Shown: positions 8,421 through 17,808 of the stretch, in pieces
Numbering within the stretch: position 1 is the first letter of the stretch
How the letters are laid out: each line of letters opens with the position of its first letter
The notes under the pieces: model-generated
Databases searched by the model: none
Seen by the model: the letters and a program-made list of their open reading frames with translations, nothing else
Told to the model about the DNA's origin: nothing
Program-made: the position numbers and the translations under genes
NCBI GenBank assembly: GCA_964502145.1
Contig: CAZCVI010000042.1
Span: forward strand, 1 to 57,377
Source of the DNA: CAZCVI01 sp964502145
GTDB lineage: Bacteria; Acidobacteriota; Aminicenantia; UBA2199
Length of the DNA: 57,377 bases
Direction of reading: 5' to 3'

Positions 8421-9718
8421 TAAAACGACTGCTCTTCCATTTGGCGAACTTCCTGGTACTCAACCTCGTGGTGTTCGTGGCCGTATATATCTATTTTGCG
8501 GTGGCTTATCCCTCTTCCTTCCTGTTTTATTCTGTGATCACGGCGTACCGGTTTATGATCAGTAAGCCGTATAATTTCCTATTGGTCCTGATGTTGACTT
8601 ATTTACTGGTGTATGTGACCGGGATTGTCAAGTACACAGTAGAAGAAAAAGTATTCCGGTTAGTGTCTTACTTGACCGAGTTGTTTAAATTATTCCTGGT
8701 TTTGGCCATGGTTTCCTTTATTGAATTCTTCTTGTTTTATCAGGACCGCATCGGGCGGATGGTGTATGTCTATATATTTTTATTATATGGCTTTTATTAT
8801 TATTTCTACCGCTGGGTTCGCTATCGCAAGGGCGAGCGCTCAATATTATGGATGGCCCCTGTTCCAGCAGAAATTATTTTGCAGAAATACCTGAACAAAG
8901 CAGGCACTTTCCGCGTGTTTACAGAAGACACCACTGACCCAGGCCTGGAAATCGACGTGGTGTACCAGGACGGCTTCATTGACGAACATACTACGGAGGC
9001 GCTGATCAAAAGTAAATTGGGAGGTCACACGGTAGTAGACCTGGTGGAGCTGGTAGAAAAAGAAGCGGGTAAAATCCCGTTGCCCTACGTCAACATCCAC
9101 TGGTTCCTGGAGAAGTTCGATGTAGTGGACCGCAATTATTTCCGTAGCAGCCGGATGTTCAATATTTTTATGTCTATCCTGCTGATCCTGCTGCTGTTCA
9201 TTCCCGGCTTGGTGGTCGTACTGCTGCACCGTTGTTTTTCACAAGGCCCGCTGTTTTACACCCAGTGGCGGATGGGATTACATGGCAAACTATTTAAGCT
9301 GTACAAGTTCCGCACCATGGTTCACGAAGCCGAGTCCGATGGGGCGCAGTTTTCCTCACGGGGCGATCCCCGTATTACCACAATAGGCTACGTAATGCGC
9401 CGCCTGCGCCTGGACGAAATCCCCCAATTGCTCAACGTGCTCAAAGGAGATATGAGTCTGGTAGGCCCGAGACCGGAACGGGACGTGTTTATCGAATCGC
9501 TGACCAAAGAAATCCCCTACTATAAATTACGCTTGCTGGTGCCTCCCGGCCTAACAGGCTGGGCGCAGATCAATGGCGTTTATGCGGGTAGCAACCTGGA
9601 GGATCACAAAGAAAAATTGGAATACGACCTGTACTATATAAAAAACCGCAGCATCTTTCTGGACCTGACTATCCTGTTGCGCACGGTTAAAACAATTATC
9701 CAAGCTAAAGGAGCATAA
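8417..9718 (+). CDS. Second polyprenyl-phosphate sugar-1-phosphate transferase
   Basis: The 433-residue protein has four N-terminal transmembrane segments, a short linker domain and a fifth hydrophobic segment near 255-275. The sugar transferase domain contains YKFRTM, the catalytic pair in RLDEIPQ (D333-E334), GPRPERD and PGLTGWAQ. It is shorter than the first such enzyme at 4816 because the Rossmann-like middle domain is reduced. The start overlaps the upstream stop (ATGA). Two initiating enzymes in one transcription unit could mean two alternative first sugars, two glycans, or a later phosphosugar transfer. Confidence 0.9.
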   Translation: MIKRLLFHLANFLVLNLVVFVAVYIYFAVAYPSSFLFYSVITAYRFMISKPYNFLLVLMLTYLLVYVTGIVKYTVEEKVFRLVSYLTELFKLFLVLAMVSFIEFFLFYQDRIGRMVYVYIFLLYGFYYYFYRWVRYRKGERSILWMAPVPAEIILQKYLNKAGTFRVFTEDTTDPGLEIDVVYQDGFIDEHTTEALIKSKLGGHTVVDLVELVEKEAGKIPLPYVNIHWFLEKFDVVDRNYFRSSRMFNIFMSILLILLLFIPGLVVVLLHRCFSQGPLFYTQWRMGLHGKLFKLYKFRTMVHEAESDGAQFSSRGDPRITTIGYVMRRLRLDEIPQLLNVLKGDMSLVGPRPERDVFIESLTKEIPYYKLRLLVPPGLTGWAQINGVYAGSNLEDHKEKLEYDLYYIKNRSIFLDLTILLRTVKTIIQAKGA

Positions 9719-9732
9719 GGGAGAACAACACA

Positions 9733-11169
9733 ATGGAATTATCGACCTTATCGGCAGGCAAGCAAAAAATAGTGACAGCCATGGATGGTATCGCCCATAA
9801 ACGGGAAAAATACATCCGCCGCAACCACTGTTACTACGCGGATATGTTGCGACTGCTGAAGTTCTATATCCCGGCAGGTAGCCGGGTACTGGAAATCGGG
9901 TGTGGTACAGGTTATTTATTAAACCAATTAAAACCGCTACGGGGTCTGGGTATTGACATTTCCCAGGGCATGATCAATGAAGCCCAAACGCAGTACAACC
10001 ACCTGGAATTCCAACGCATGGATGCCGAACACCTGACCTTGGAAGAGACCTTTGACTTTGTGCTGATTTCCGATACGCTGGGGTATTTCGAGGATATTCA
10101 ACGGGCTCTGGGGGAACTGCAAAAAGTGTGCCACAGTGGGACACGGATTATTATTACCTATCATAGCTTTTTGTGGCAACCCCTGTTACAAGTGGCCGAG
10201 GGGTTCCGTTTAAAAATGCCGCAGACCCGTTTGAACTGGTTGAACAAGGCGGATATAATCAACCTCCTATACCTGGAAGGTTTTGATATCATCAAGCAGG
10301 GGCGGCGTTTTTTGTTTCCCAAGTTTTTCCCCGTGCTGTCCTGGTTGTTTAATCGTTATATTGCGCACCTGCCCATTTTCAACCGTTTGTGTATCACCGG
10401 TTATATCATTGCCCGGCCCGTGGTGCCCGTGACTGTACCGGCTACAGAGTACAGTGTCAGCGTGATTGTGCCCGCCCGCAATGAAAGCGGCAATATCGAA
10501 AACGCTGTCGCACAAATCCCGGCTATGGGCAGTCACACGGAGATCATTTTTGTGGAGGGCCATTCCAAAGATGACACACTGGCAGAAATCCAGCGGGTAT
10601 GCGCCTTGTACCAGGGCCAGCGGGATATAAAATACGCGGTTCAAGAGGGGAAGGGAAAAGGGGACGCGGTGCGCAAGGGGTTTGCTATGGCCAGTGGCGA
10701 TATCCTGATGATCCAGGACGGTGATTTAACCGCGCCACCAGAAGACCTGCCCAAATTCTATCAGGCGATTGCCGCGGGTAAAGGTGAATACATTAATGGC
10801 TCCCGTCTGGTTTATCCGATGGAAAAACAGGCCATGAGAATGCTCAATGTGGTGGGCAATAAGTTCTTCTCCTTGATGTTCTCCTGGCTTTTGGGGCAAC
10901 CCTTAAAAGATACGCTGTGCGGCACCAAGGTGATCTCGCGCCGCAATTGGGAGAAACTGGTAGCCAATCGCACCTATTTTGGAGAGTTTGACCCGTTTGG
11001 CGATTTTGATTTGATTTTTGGCGCGGCTAAGATGAATTTGAAAATCGTGGAAGTTCCGTTGCGCTATAAGGCTCGGGAGTATGGCGATACGAATATTTCC
11101 CGCTTCAGTCACGGCTGGTTATTATTAAAAATGGTACTCTTTGCCATGAATAAGATTAAATTCGTTTGA
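9733..11169 (+). CDS. Fusion of a SAM-dependent methyltransferase and a family 2 glycosyltransferase
   Basis: The 478-residue protein joins two enzymes. Residues 1-225 form a class I methyltransferase with the SAM-binding motif VLEIGCGTGYLL (52-63). From about residue 238 a GT-A domain begins with VSVIVPARNESGNIENAV. It carries a DGD metal motif near residue 329 and a DPFGDFDL segment, and resembles dolichol-phosphate-mannose-synthase-like GT2 enzymes without their membrane anchors. A ribosome site (AAGGGAG) lies about 12 bases upstream. The fusion implies that methylation and sugar transfer are coordinated, for example making a polyprenyl-phosphate sugar donor for the GT39-like enzymes that follow. 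The methyl acceptor is unknown. Confidence 0.85.
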   Translation: MELSTLSAGKQKIVTAMDGIAHKREKYIRRNHCYYADMLRLLKFYIPAGSRVLEIGCGTGYLLNQLKPLRGLGIDISQGMINEAQTQYNHLEFQRMDAEHLTLEETFDFVLISDTLGYFEDIQRALGELQKVCHSGTRIIITYHSFLWQPLLQVAEGFRLKMPQTRLNWLNKADIINLLYLEGFDIIKQGRRFLFPKFFPVLSWLFNRYIAHLPIFNRLCITGYIIARPVVPVTVPATEYSVSVIVPARNESGNIENAVAQIPAMGSHTEIIFVEGHSKDDTLAEIQRVCALYQGQRDIKYAVQEGKGKGDAVRKGFAMASGDILMIQDGDLTAPPEDLPKFYQAIAAGKGEYINGSRLVYPMEKQAMRMLNVVGNKFFSLMFSWLLGQPLKDTLCGTKVISRRNWEKLVANRTYFGEFDPFGDFDLIFGAAKMNLKIVEVPLRYKAREYGDTNISRFSHGWLLLKMVLFAMNKIKFV

Positions 11170-11192
11170 GTTTGTTTTAACCACGAAAAAAA

Positions 11193-11951
11193 ATGGCGCA
11201 ACTGGATATATTAGAACGGCACCGGGAAACATGGAGACATAAAAAAATACTGCGGGTGATTTACGAGGGGTGGTACCGTTGGATATTGAAAGATTTGGCC
11301 GCAGGTCGTGGGCAAACGATTGAATTGGGTGCGGGTAGCGGGAATTTTAAAGAGTTTAAACCGGAGGTCATCGCTTCAGATATAACCCCCCGGCCCTGGT
11401 TGGATATCTGTTTTGATGCCCATCACATGCCCTTTTTAAATAACCACGGCAGCAATATAATAATGATTGATGTGCTGCATCATCTGGCCGACCCGATAGG
11501 TTTTTTCCAGGAAGCAGCCAGAGTTCTGGAGCAGGGAGGACGGGTAATCCTGCTGGAACCTTTTCCCTCGCCTTTTTCGCTGTTTATCTACAGACGATTT
11601 CACCCCGAACCATTTATCATGGATATGGATTACTTGAAGACTAGGACCAATGACAATCCAGGTAACCTTAAAAAGGACCCCTGGGATGCGAATCAGGCTG
11701 TCGCGTATCTGTTGTTCTATAAAGCGCATGGAAAATTTCTGCACTTGTTGGACCAGCGTTATCATAGTAGCTTTAAACTAATCAAACGCAAACGGCTGGG
11801 TTGTATTTTATACCCAGCGTCTGGTGGTTTTGAAAACAACGCTCTTATCCCAGATTGGGCGATTCCTTTATTCAAAGTACTGGAAATCCTGCTAACGCCG
11901 TTTCGTTGGCTCCTGGCTTTCCGGTGTTATGTGGTGCTCGAAAAATGCTAA
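11193..11951 (+). CDS. Class I SAM-dependent methyltransferase
   Basis: The 252-residue soluble protein has the SAM motif TIELGAGSGNFKEF (near 43-55), the acidic DITPRPW after the second strand and IDVLHHLADP as motif II. This is the pattern of a small-molecule or glycan methyltransferase of the UbiE/Methyltransf_11 type. It follows the fused methyltransferase-GT2 by 23 bases and overlaps the next gene by seven, so it belongs to the same transcription unit. A methylated sugar in the final glycan would fit, but the substrate is not deducible. No clear ribosome site precedes the ATG. Confidence 0.85.
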   Translation: MAQLDILERHRETWRHKKILRVIYEGWYRWILKDLAAGRGQTIELGAGSGNFKEFKPEVIASDITPRPWLDICFDAHHMPFLNNHGSNIIMIDVLHHLADPIGFFQEAARVLEQGGRVILLEPFPSPFSLFIYRRFHPEPFIMDMDYLKTRTNDNPGNLKKDPWDANQAVAYLLFYKAHGKFLHLLDQRYHSSFKLIKRKRLGCILYPASGGFENNALIPDWAIPLFKVLEILLTPFRWLLAFRCYVVLEKC

Positions 11952-13552
11952 GCAAAAAAAGCCAACTGCTGCTGTTATTATTACCGTTCCTCTTGGTAGC
12001 TTGCGCCTTATACTTCAACCATGGGCGTGGGCCTTATTGGCTGGGCAATAATTTGGACCCGGAATACGTGTACCTGTTAAATGGTCTTAACCTTGCCCAA
12101 TTAAAAGGCGTGGGCCATATCGACCATCCCGGCACCCCGGTGCAGGTTTTAGCGGCTGTAACCATTCGCATAGTATATACCTTTACTGGCCCTAAAGGGA
12201 TAAGTTTAGAAACGGATGTATTAACCCGCCCAGAAATCTATCTGGAGCTGATTAACCGGATTTTGATCGTGCAAAATGCCATAATGTTGTTGCTGGTGGG
12301 GTTGGTCGCCTATCGTCTCAGTGGCAGTTTACCTTGGAGTCTCTGGCTTCAGGCCGCGCCCTTTTTCTCACCCGTGCTGCTGCTTTTTGGTTTGACTCGG
12401 GTCACGCCGGAACCCCTGCTCTTTTTCGCCAGTAGTGGTGTTCTTTTATTGGCTATCTTGACCGTCTTTCCCCCAGACCTGGGTTTCAGTCACAGACAGC
12501 AATGGTTGCTAACTCTGGGGTGGGCTGTAGTGATCGGGCTGGGTATCGCCTGTAAAATTACGTTCCTACCGCTGGTGGTGATACCACTGGTAGTTTTGCC
12601 CCGTATGAAGCAGCGGTTCTTTTATCTTGCCGCTCTGGTGGGGGCCGTGGTAGTGTTTACATTGCCCATTATCAGGATGTATCCCTTGTTTTGGCAATGG
12701 GTGTTCAATCTGGTCACTCATTCCGGTCATTATGGTAGTGGTCCTTCCAAGATGTTGCCCTTGGGGCAATATTTTCAGAACCTGTGGCACTTGTTGATCG
12801 TGAACCCGTTTTTTGCCGGTGTTCTGCTGATCACACTGAGTACACTTTTCCTGGTTATCCTATTACCCCGCCTACGCAGGGCTTCCCGTGACAGCATGGA
12901 ACTCAAACTGTTGTCCGCCTGTGCTCTGGCCCAGTGCCTTGCCTTGGCCATGGTGTCCAAACACGCGGCGTCTCACTATCTGTTGCCCGTGCTCAATTTA
13001 TCCGGTCTGATGGTGTTCTTGCTCTTTTTTTACTGGAAAAAACAAATGGTTGCCAATCATTCTCCGGCGTATGCCTGGGTATTAGCTATTGTTTTTTTTA
13101 GCGTTATTTGTATTTCCGCCGTGTTTATAAATCCACCCGTCGCGGCCATTGATATTGTGCGCCACGCCACCCATGTACAGGAAGTTTCCCTGGCACTTCA
13201 CCAGCAAGTGGAAGACACCTATCGTGATCATGCCAAAATTTATTATTACCGCTGTTCAGCACCGGAGTATGCCTTAAAATTCGGGAGTGATCTATCCCGC
13301 AGTTATCATGCCGAAACATTGGACAAGCTCTACGCCAATGTATATTTTTATGATATCTGGACAAATCGCTTCACTCGTTTTGATTACAACACCGCCATTC
13401 CTTTTGAAATCATTCAGGCGAAATTTGGCACCCGCATCATCTTCCAAGGCAGACGTGGTCAAAAAATACCCGGCTTAAAACTGCAAAATGTCGCCACCCT
13501 TAATTCCCAAGAGGGCATTTTTACCCTTCAACCCACCATAACCCACAATTAA
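11945..13552 (+). CDS. GT39/ArnT-like polytopic membrane glycosyltransferase
   Basis: The 535-residue protein has an N-terminal signal-anchor and about 10-11 transmembrane helices. A first extracytoplasmic loop carries NLDPEYVYLLNGL and DHPGTPVQ, placing acidic residues where GT-C enzymes hold their catalytic aspartate. A soluble tail of about 120 residues follows. Enzymes of this fold use polyprenyl-phosphate sugars on the periplasmic face. The ATG at 11945 is chosen because it begins the hydrophobic anchor and overlaps the upstream stop by seven bases; the longer frame upstream lies inside the methyltransferase gene. Acceptor is unknown. About 100 bases with a short TCGTCCATA-type repeat follow its stop. 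Confidence 0.75.
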   Translation: MLSKKSQLLLLLLPFLLVACALYFNHGRGPYWLGNNLDPEYVYLLNGLNLAQLKGVGHIDHPGTPVQVLAAVTIRIVYTFTGPKGISLETDVLTRPEIYLELINRILIVQNAIMLLLVGLVAYRLSGSLPWSLWLQAAPFFSPVLLLFGLTRVTPEPLLFFASSGVLLLAILTVFPPDLGFSHRQQWLLTLGWAVVIGLGIACKITFLPLVVIPLVVLPRMKQRFFYLAALVGAVVVFTLPIIRMYPLFWQWVFNLVTHSGHYGSGPSKMLPLGQYFQNLWHLLIVNPFFAGVLLITLSTLFLVILLPRLRRASRDSMELKLLSACALAQCLALAMVSKHAASHYLLPVLNLSGLMVFLLFFYWKKQMVANHSPAYAWVLAIVFFSVICISAVFINPPVAAIDIVRHATHVQEVSLALHQQVEDTYRDHAKIYYYRCSAPEYALKFGSDLSRSYHAETLDKLYANVYFYDIWTNRFTRFDYNTAIPFEIIQAKFGTRIIFQGRRGQKIPGLKLQNVATLNSQEGIFTLQPTITHN

Positions 13553-13654
13553 CAATGAATAACTTTCAACACCATTTCATTCTGTCCACATCGTCCATAT
13601 CGTCCATAATATTTTTTAAACGTATTGGTAAAGCCAATTCAGTGAGAATAAACC

Positions 13655-14806
13655 ATGACACTATTTTACCTTAAATTTATTCTAACCAATATCCTGTTTT
13701 CCCTGATTATAGGTGCAGTATTACTGCGATACAACCGCACTAACGACCCAAGTGGCCGGCCTACCGTCTGGGAATTTATGCTCTATGCTCTGGGCTTGGG
13801 CCCCGCTCTAACCGTTCTGCTCCTCTATTACTTGATGCTGTTACTTCCCGCCCATGGTAATGCCTTTTACGTGGTGCCCGTATTCCTGTTGTATGCGATA
13901 TTAGCCGTGGTGGGGCGTAAGGGGTTCCCTATCTTATGGACCCATATCACCGCTTTTTTTTCTACCACCCACACCACCTGGAAAGCGGCCAGTCTGGGAC
14001 AAAAAATTAAAGATAGGCTGTATGTCCTGGTGATTTTATGCCTGTTAGTGGCCTATGCTATGGGATATTTCGGGACTGTAGCCCACAATCGCCTGGAAGG
14101 ACACGATGCATTGATTTATGGCAACTTCGGGAAAATGTATCACCAAGAAAAAAAGATATCCTATGCCGAGGTCATGCGTCCTGCCACCAATGGGTTCCTG
14201 TTCCAAGGTTCGCCCAAACCCTCTTTTTCCCTGCTACTGACCTGGGAATTGATGCTTAACCATACCGTGCTCAATAAAAACCAAGCAGAAGCATTTAATA
14301 AAACGGCAGATTTTGACGCCTATTACCGCAGCATCAGCGGGTATTATGCTTTCTTGATTATTGCCCTGACCGGCTTGTGGCTCTACCGGAAAAATCGCTA
14401 CCTTCCCTTTGTGGGTATCGTGGTGCTGGCGTCCGGGCTGAACTTTTTTCTCATGAGCGCCGACCTCCATCTGGATTCTATCCGCATCTATTTCCTGCTG
14501 CTCTCATGGATTTGGCTGGCCTATGCCATAGACAGAAAAGATCGCTTCAGTCTGTTTTTACTGGCCATGTTTTCCGGTTTTTCTGCCTTCTTCCACCTGA
14601 TTGGTCTCGCCACTGCCTTGATCAATGGGCTTGCCTTTCTTCTGTTCGCCACGGACCCGTGGAAAAAAAGAGCCGTGCAAACCGGCATGTTTTTTTTGGT
14701 CATGGTTCTTTTTGGCGGCATACACTATGTGTTGGAAGGAATGTATGGTGCAGAATCAGGCTTCTTAAGCTACTTCTCCCGATTTCTGGGCTTTGTAAAA
14801 AATTAA
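13655..14806 (+). CDS. N-terminal half of a split GT39-like membrane glycosyltransferase (or separate polytopic protein)
   Basis: The 383-residue protein has about ten transmembrane helices and a loop with NRLEGHDALIYGNFGK, resembling the acidic catalytic loop of GT-C enzymes. It ends at a TAA (14804-14806) right after a helix. The next gene starts seven codons later in the same frame and looks like the missing C-terminal half. No Shine-Dalgarno sequence precedes that downstream start. The simplest reading is one gene of about 850 codons interrupted by a single nonsense codon. Two separately translated subunits are possible. Activity and substrate are unknown. Confidence 0.65.
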   Translation: MTLFYLKFILTNILFSLIIGAVLLRYNRTNDPSGRPTVWEFMLYALGLGPALTVLLLYYLMLLLPAHGNAFYVVPVFLLYAILAVVGRKGFPILWTHITAFFSTTHTTWKAASLGQKIKDRLYVLVILCLLVAYAMGYFGTVAHNRLEGHDALIYGNFGKMYHQEKKISYAEVMRPATNGFLFQGSPKPSFSLLLTWELMLNHTVLNKNQAEAFNKTADFDAYYRSISGYYAFLIIALTGLWLYRKNRYLPFVGIVVLASGLNFFLMSADLHLDSIRIYFLLLSWIWLAYAIDRKDRFSLFLLAMFSGFSAFFHLIGLATALINGLAFLLFATDPWKKRAVQTGMFFLVMVLFGGIHYVLEGMYGAESGFLSYFSRFLGFVKN

Positions 14807-14827
14807 AACCACTATCTGAATACGAAC

Positions 14828-16216
14828 ATGAAAAAATATCTGAAACCCACGATTTATATCTTGTTATTTTTCCTGCTGTCACTGGTTGTACTCAATTTGG
14901 TTTACAAAGTAGTCAGTGTTAGCGACACCAATGTGCTCAGCAAATCAGAAGAGTACCGCGCTGAAATTGAAACGGGACCGAAAAAATGGTTGAATGGTTA
15001 CCTGGGCCCATTTTTTCGTTTTAAAAGTATCGGCAATATCAACTGGCTGATTTTACCCCTGGCATTGGGGTTCCTGCTGATCGGGGGGCGTAAAAAGCTA
15101 AAACCTGCCCATAAAGCGTTGGTTTTTACCTGGGCATTGAGCACTATTTTTATCTGTGCCACGGGTTATGCCAATAGCAGATACCAGCTCACCCTTTTCC
15201 CGTTTACGGCCTTTATGGTGATTTTCCTGATGTGGGAACTCTTAAAAGATAAACCGCGCCCGGTAAAATTCCTTGCTTTTGGCTTGCTGACCGGACTCTG
15301 TATTTACAATATCGTTTATTTTGTCGATTCATATCGCCTTTTCTGGGACTTAAAAGTCACGCGCACTACCGCCCACTTTCCGCAAAAGATGATCGACTAC
15401 TTTAACAGTGATAACTTCAAGGTGAAAGGTCGGTCGCAAATTTATGTATTCAACATGCCCTTCTACTATTATTACACCCAAAAAAGGGGCGCTGATTATA
15501 TGCATCCGAATCATATCAATGTCTTTTTACAATTAACTCACAAGGAAACAGACCGCCAGAAAATGTATGATATCATCCACACGAGGAACCATATCAAGTA
15601 CATCCTGGTGGGGGTGGCCACGCTCAGTCAATACCGGGACCGCATGATCACAGAGTTCCTTAATTTAGAATGTTATCCGCCACTGCTTGACTCGGGTTAC
15701 AAACTCTATGAAATCCACGAGAAATCACTGGAGAAAAGACTGCGAAATCGGGTGTACCATAAACTTAACACTGTTGAACTCTTCAACCTGGAAACGCAGG
15801 GGATACGGGGAACCTTTAAGCTGGATAAAGATGAAAACAAAAAGACACTGACGGTGTCTAACCTCACGGCCAATGAAAAAGGGGTGCGTTTGATCCAACT
15901 GGGTTTTGATTCGCTGAATCCCGCTTCGGGAATGCCAGTTCCTCCTGGCAAGTATATTCATTTCCTGGTGGATGCCGCGCTGCCAGCCCATCTGGTGAAT
16001 CGGAATAATTTTGTATTTATCCGGGATTTTAAAGAGAAATGGGAGAGCACGACCAGTTATGTGATCTCCCATCTGAAGCGCACGTACTTGATCAGCCGAC
16101 AGATCAGGCCCGGCAGTACGCGGGTGATATTGGGCATCCGGTTTACACCGGCATCCCCGGCGGATCATTTGGTGCTTTCTAATATTCGCGGCTTTTATTC
16201 GGATCAGCCGTTGTGA
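14828..16216 (+). CDS. C-terminal half of the split GT39-like protein (or separate membrane protein)
   Basis: The 462-residue protein has about five transmembrane helices in its first 180 residues. One stretch, GYANSRYQLTLFPFTAFM, resembles the distal membrane segment of GT39/PMT-like enzymes. A soluble region of about 280 residues follows, including a beta-rich C-terminal domain. It is in the same frame as the upstream gene, separated by one TAA and seven sense codons, and lacks a ribosome site. If both are translated they probably assemble together; if the stop is real and recent, the enzyme is being lost. I do not recognise the soluble domain. Confidence 0.6.
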   Translation: MKKYLKPTIYILLFFLLSLVVLNLVYKVVSVSDTNVLSKSEEYRAEIETGPKKWLNGYLGPFFRFKSIGNINWLILPLALGFLLIGGRKKLKPAHKALVFTWALSTIFICATGYANSRYQLTLFPFTAFMVIFLMWELLKDKPRPVKFLAFGLLTGLCIYNIVYFVDSYRLFWDLKVTRTTAHFPQKMIDYFNSDNFKVKGRSQIYVFNMPFYYYYTQKRGADYMHPNHINVFLQLTHKETDRQKMYDIIHTRNHIKYILVGVATLSQYRDRMITEFLNLECYPPLLDSGYKLYEIHEKSLEKRLRNRVYHKLNTVELFNLETQGIRGTFKLDKDENKKTLTVSNLTANEKGVRLIQLGFDSLNPASGMPVPPGKYIHFLVDAALPAHLVNRNNFVFIRDFKEKWESTTSYVISHLKRTYLISRQIRPGSTRVILGIRFTPASPADHLVLSNIRGFYSDQPL

Positions 16217-16217
16217 T

Positions 16218-16276
16218 TGTGGGAGTTATGGGAAAAATGAGAATTATGGGAATTATGGGAAGAATGGGAGTGGGAG
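16218..16276 (+). repeat. Short tandem repeat of a GGGAATTAT-like phrase
   Basis: Degenerate 9-10 base repeats (GGGAGTTAT, GAGAATTAT, GGGAATTAT, GGGAAGAAT) fill the gap before the flippase gene and supply its GGGAG ribosome site. The same phrase, inverted, fills the interior of the MITE-like element at 32738-32870. Confidence 0.6.
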
Positions 16277-16280
16277 ATAG

Positions 16281-17795
16281 ATGAGAGTTTCTAAGTTTTT
16301 GAAAGATTTGGTTTTTACTGGGTTAAACCAGGTGATTGTGTTGGCAATGGGGGTGGTGCTTTTAAAATTTCTGAGTGCGGCATTTAGTGAAACGAATTTT
16401 GGGCTTTTTAATGTGGTGCGACGCTGGGACATCGTGCTAATACCATTGATTACGCTGAACTTGAACCTGGGCCTGTCCCGGTACGTGAGCTATGAAAAAG
16501 AAAACGACTCCTTTTACCTGCACTTTACGCTGATCATCACTACCGCTTTTTGTATCTTGCTTAGCCCGCCCCTGTTCTTGTTCCCCTCTTTCTTTTCCAA
16601 ACTCTTGTTTGATAGCGCCGAGTATGGCGACATGGTGATGATCCTCACCCTGTTTCTTTTGGCCAATGTATTGCATTTAATAGCCTACTCGTATTTCCGG
16701 GGCAAAATGAATATGAATGTGGCCAATTCGATGCGGTCATGGTTTTTCGGGTTCCCCTTGCTCCCTGCGGCGGCAGCAGCACTTTACCAGCATAAAACGG
16801 GTCACTTTGCACCCTCCTCGTACCTGAATCTCTTTTTTTTGCTTTACTCGCTCTTTGGAATATTTCTCAGTCTTTTCTACTTGCGGCACGAAGTGTCTCT
16901 GGCCACAGTAAAAACCATGTTCAAGGTAAAGCGGGCCGCTCTTATAAATACATTTAAACAGGGTCAGAACCTGCTCATTTTCAGTTTGGCACGCATGCCC
17001 GCTGTATTTTTTATGGCCCTGATATTTAGTTTTCCTGTTTTTTATGCCAACTATATGATGTCCTTGGTGCTTGCCGGATACCTGGGCATTGTCGTTTCTG
17101 TATTGCGGTTGTTTGAAATATTCTCCATGCCTTTTAATATGATTTTCCTGCCCAAGTTTTCCGGTTTGCTCCGGGACAAAGATTCCTCCCGGATCCATGA
17201 ATACTGCCAGGTCGTATTGGATTTTATCTTTACTTTTCTCCCCTTTGCTGGTGTACTTGCGTTTGGCTTGATGCCTTTTGTGGTGCATATCTGGTTCGGG
17301 AATACCTACACTATTACTACCAGCAGTGTCGCGGTGTCCGTGTTGTGCTCCGTCTTTTACCTGGCTTTTGCCTTGATTCGCGGTATCCTTGATGGTTTGT
17401 TTGAATACCCCTATACCAATGAAATCTCTTTGGCCAGTTTTTTGTTCATGGCCGTATTATCGTTGATCATTGGCGGAGACACCTACAACCTGACCATTGC
17501 GTTTTGCAGTGGTCTGATTATGTTGGGATTGCTTTCTACCATTGTATTGGTAAAAAAACTTCGTTTGGTCATGCCCTGGTTGGTCCTGGTTAAAGCCCTG
17601 CTTATTGCTATACTGCTGTTTACCCTGCTTCGTTTTGTGGACCAGCAACTGGCTGACCTGGGATTCAAAGGGATGCGCCTCTTTGCCATCCAATTGGGAT
17701 GTAGATTGCTGCTGGTTGGTGCTTTATGGTTCTTCTACTGGCGGAAATCGCATTGGTACAAAGAGGTTTTAAAACGCTTTAATATAAGCGCCTAA
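16281..17795 (+). CDS. Wzx-like lipid-linked oligosaccharide flippase
   Basis: The 504-residue protein has 12-14 predicted transmembrane helices and no soluble domain. Its opening (FLKDLVFTGLNQVIVLAMGV) is typical of the polysaccharide transporter branch of the MOP superfamily. This family moves undecaprenyl-diphosphate-linked repeat units to the periplasmic leaflet. The gene directly precedes the polymerase gene with a 13-base gap, and the pair Wzx-Wzy marks the locus as Wzy-dependent. A GGGAG ribosome site stands before the ATG. Substrate specificity cannot be read from the sequence. Confidence 0.85.
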   Translation: MRVSKFLKDLVFTGLNQVIVLAMGVVLLKFLSAAFSETNFGLFNVVRRWDIVLIPLITLNLNLGLSRYVSYEKENDSFYLHFTLIITTAFCILLSPPLFLFPSFFSKLLFDSAEYGDMVMILTLFLLANVLHLIAYSYFRGKMNMNVANSMRSWFFGFPLLPAAAAALYQHKTGHFAPSSYLNLFFLLYSLFGIFLSLFYLRHEVSLATVKTMFKVKRAALINTFKQGQNLLIFSLARMPAVFFMALIFSFPVFYANYMMSLVLAGYLGIVVSVLRLFEIFSMPFNMIFLPKFSGLLRDKDSSRIHEYCQVVLDFIFTFLPFAGVLAFGLMPFVVHIWFGNTYTITTSSVAVSVLCSVFYLAFALIRGILDGLFEYPYTNEISLASFLFMAVLSLIIGGDTYNLTIAFCSGLIMLGLLSTIVLVKKLRLVMPWLVLVKALLIAILLFTLLRFVDQQLADLGFKGMRLFAIQLGCRLLLVGALWFFYWRKSHWYKEVLKRFNISA

Positions 17796-17808
17796 GGAGG
17801 CTCTTCGC

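Noticed and set aside
14804..14806. Reassigned stop codon (TAA read as sense)
   Set aside because: All other genes in the window end at normal TAA, TAG or TGA codons without in-frame TAA inside conserved domains, so reassignment is not supported.
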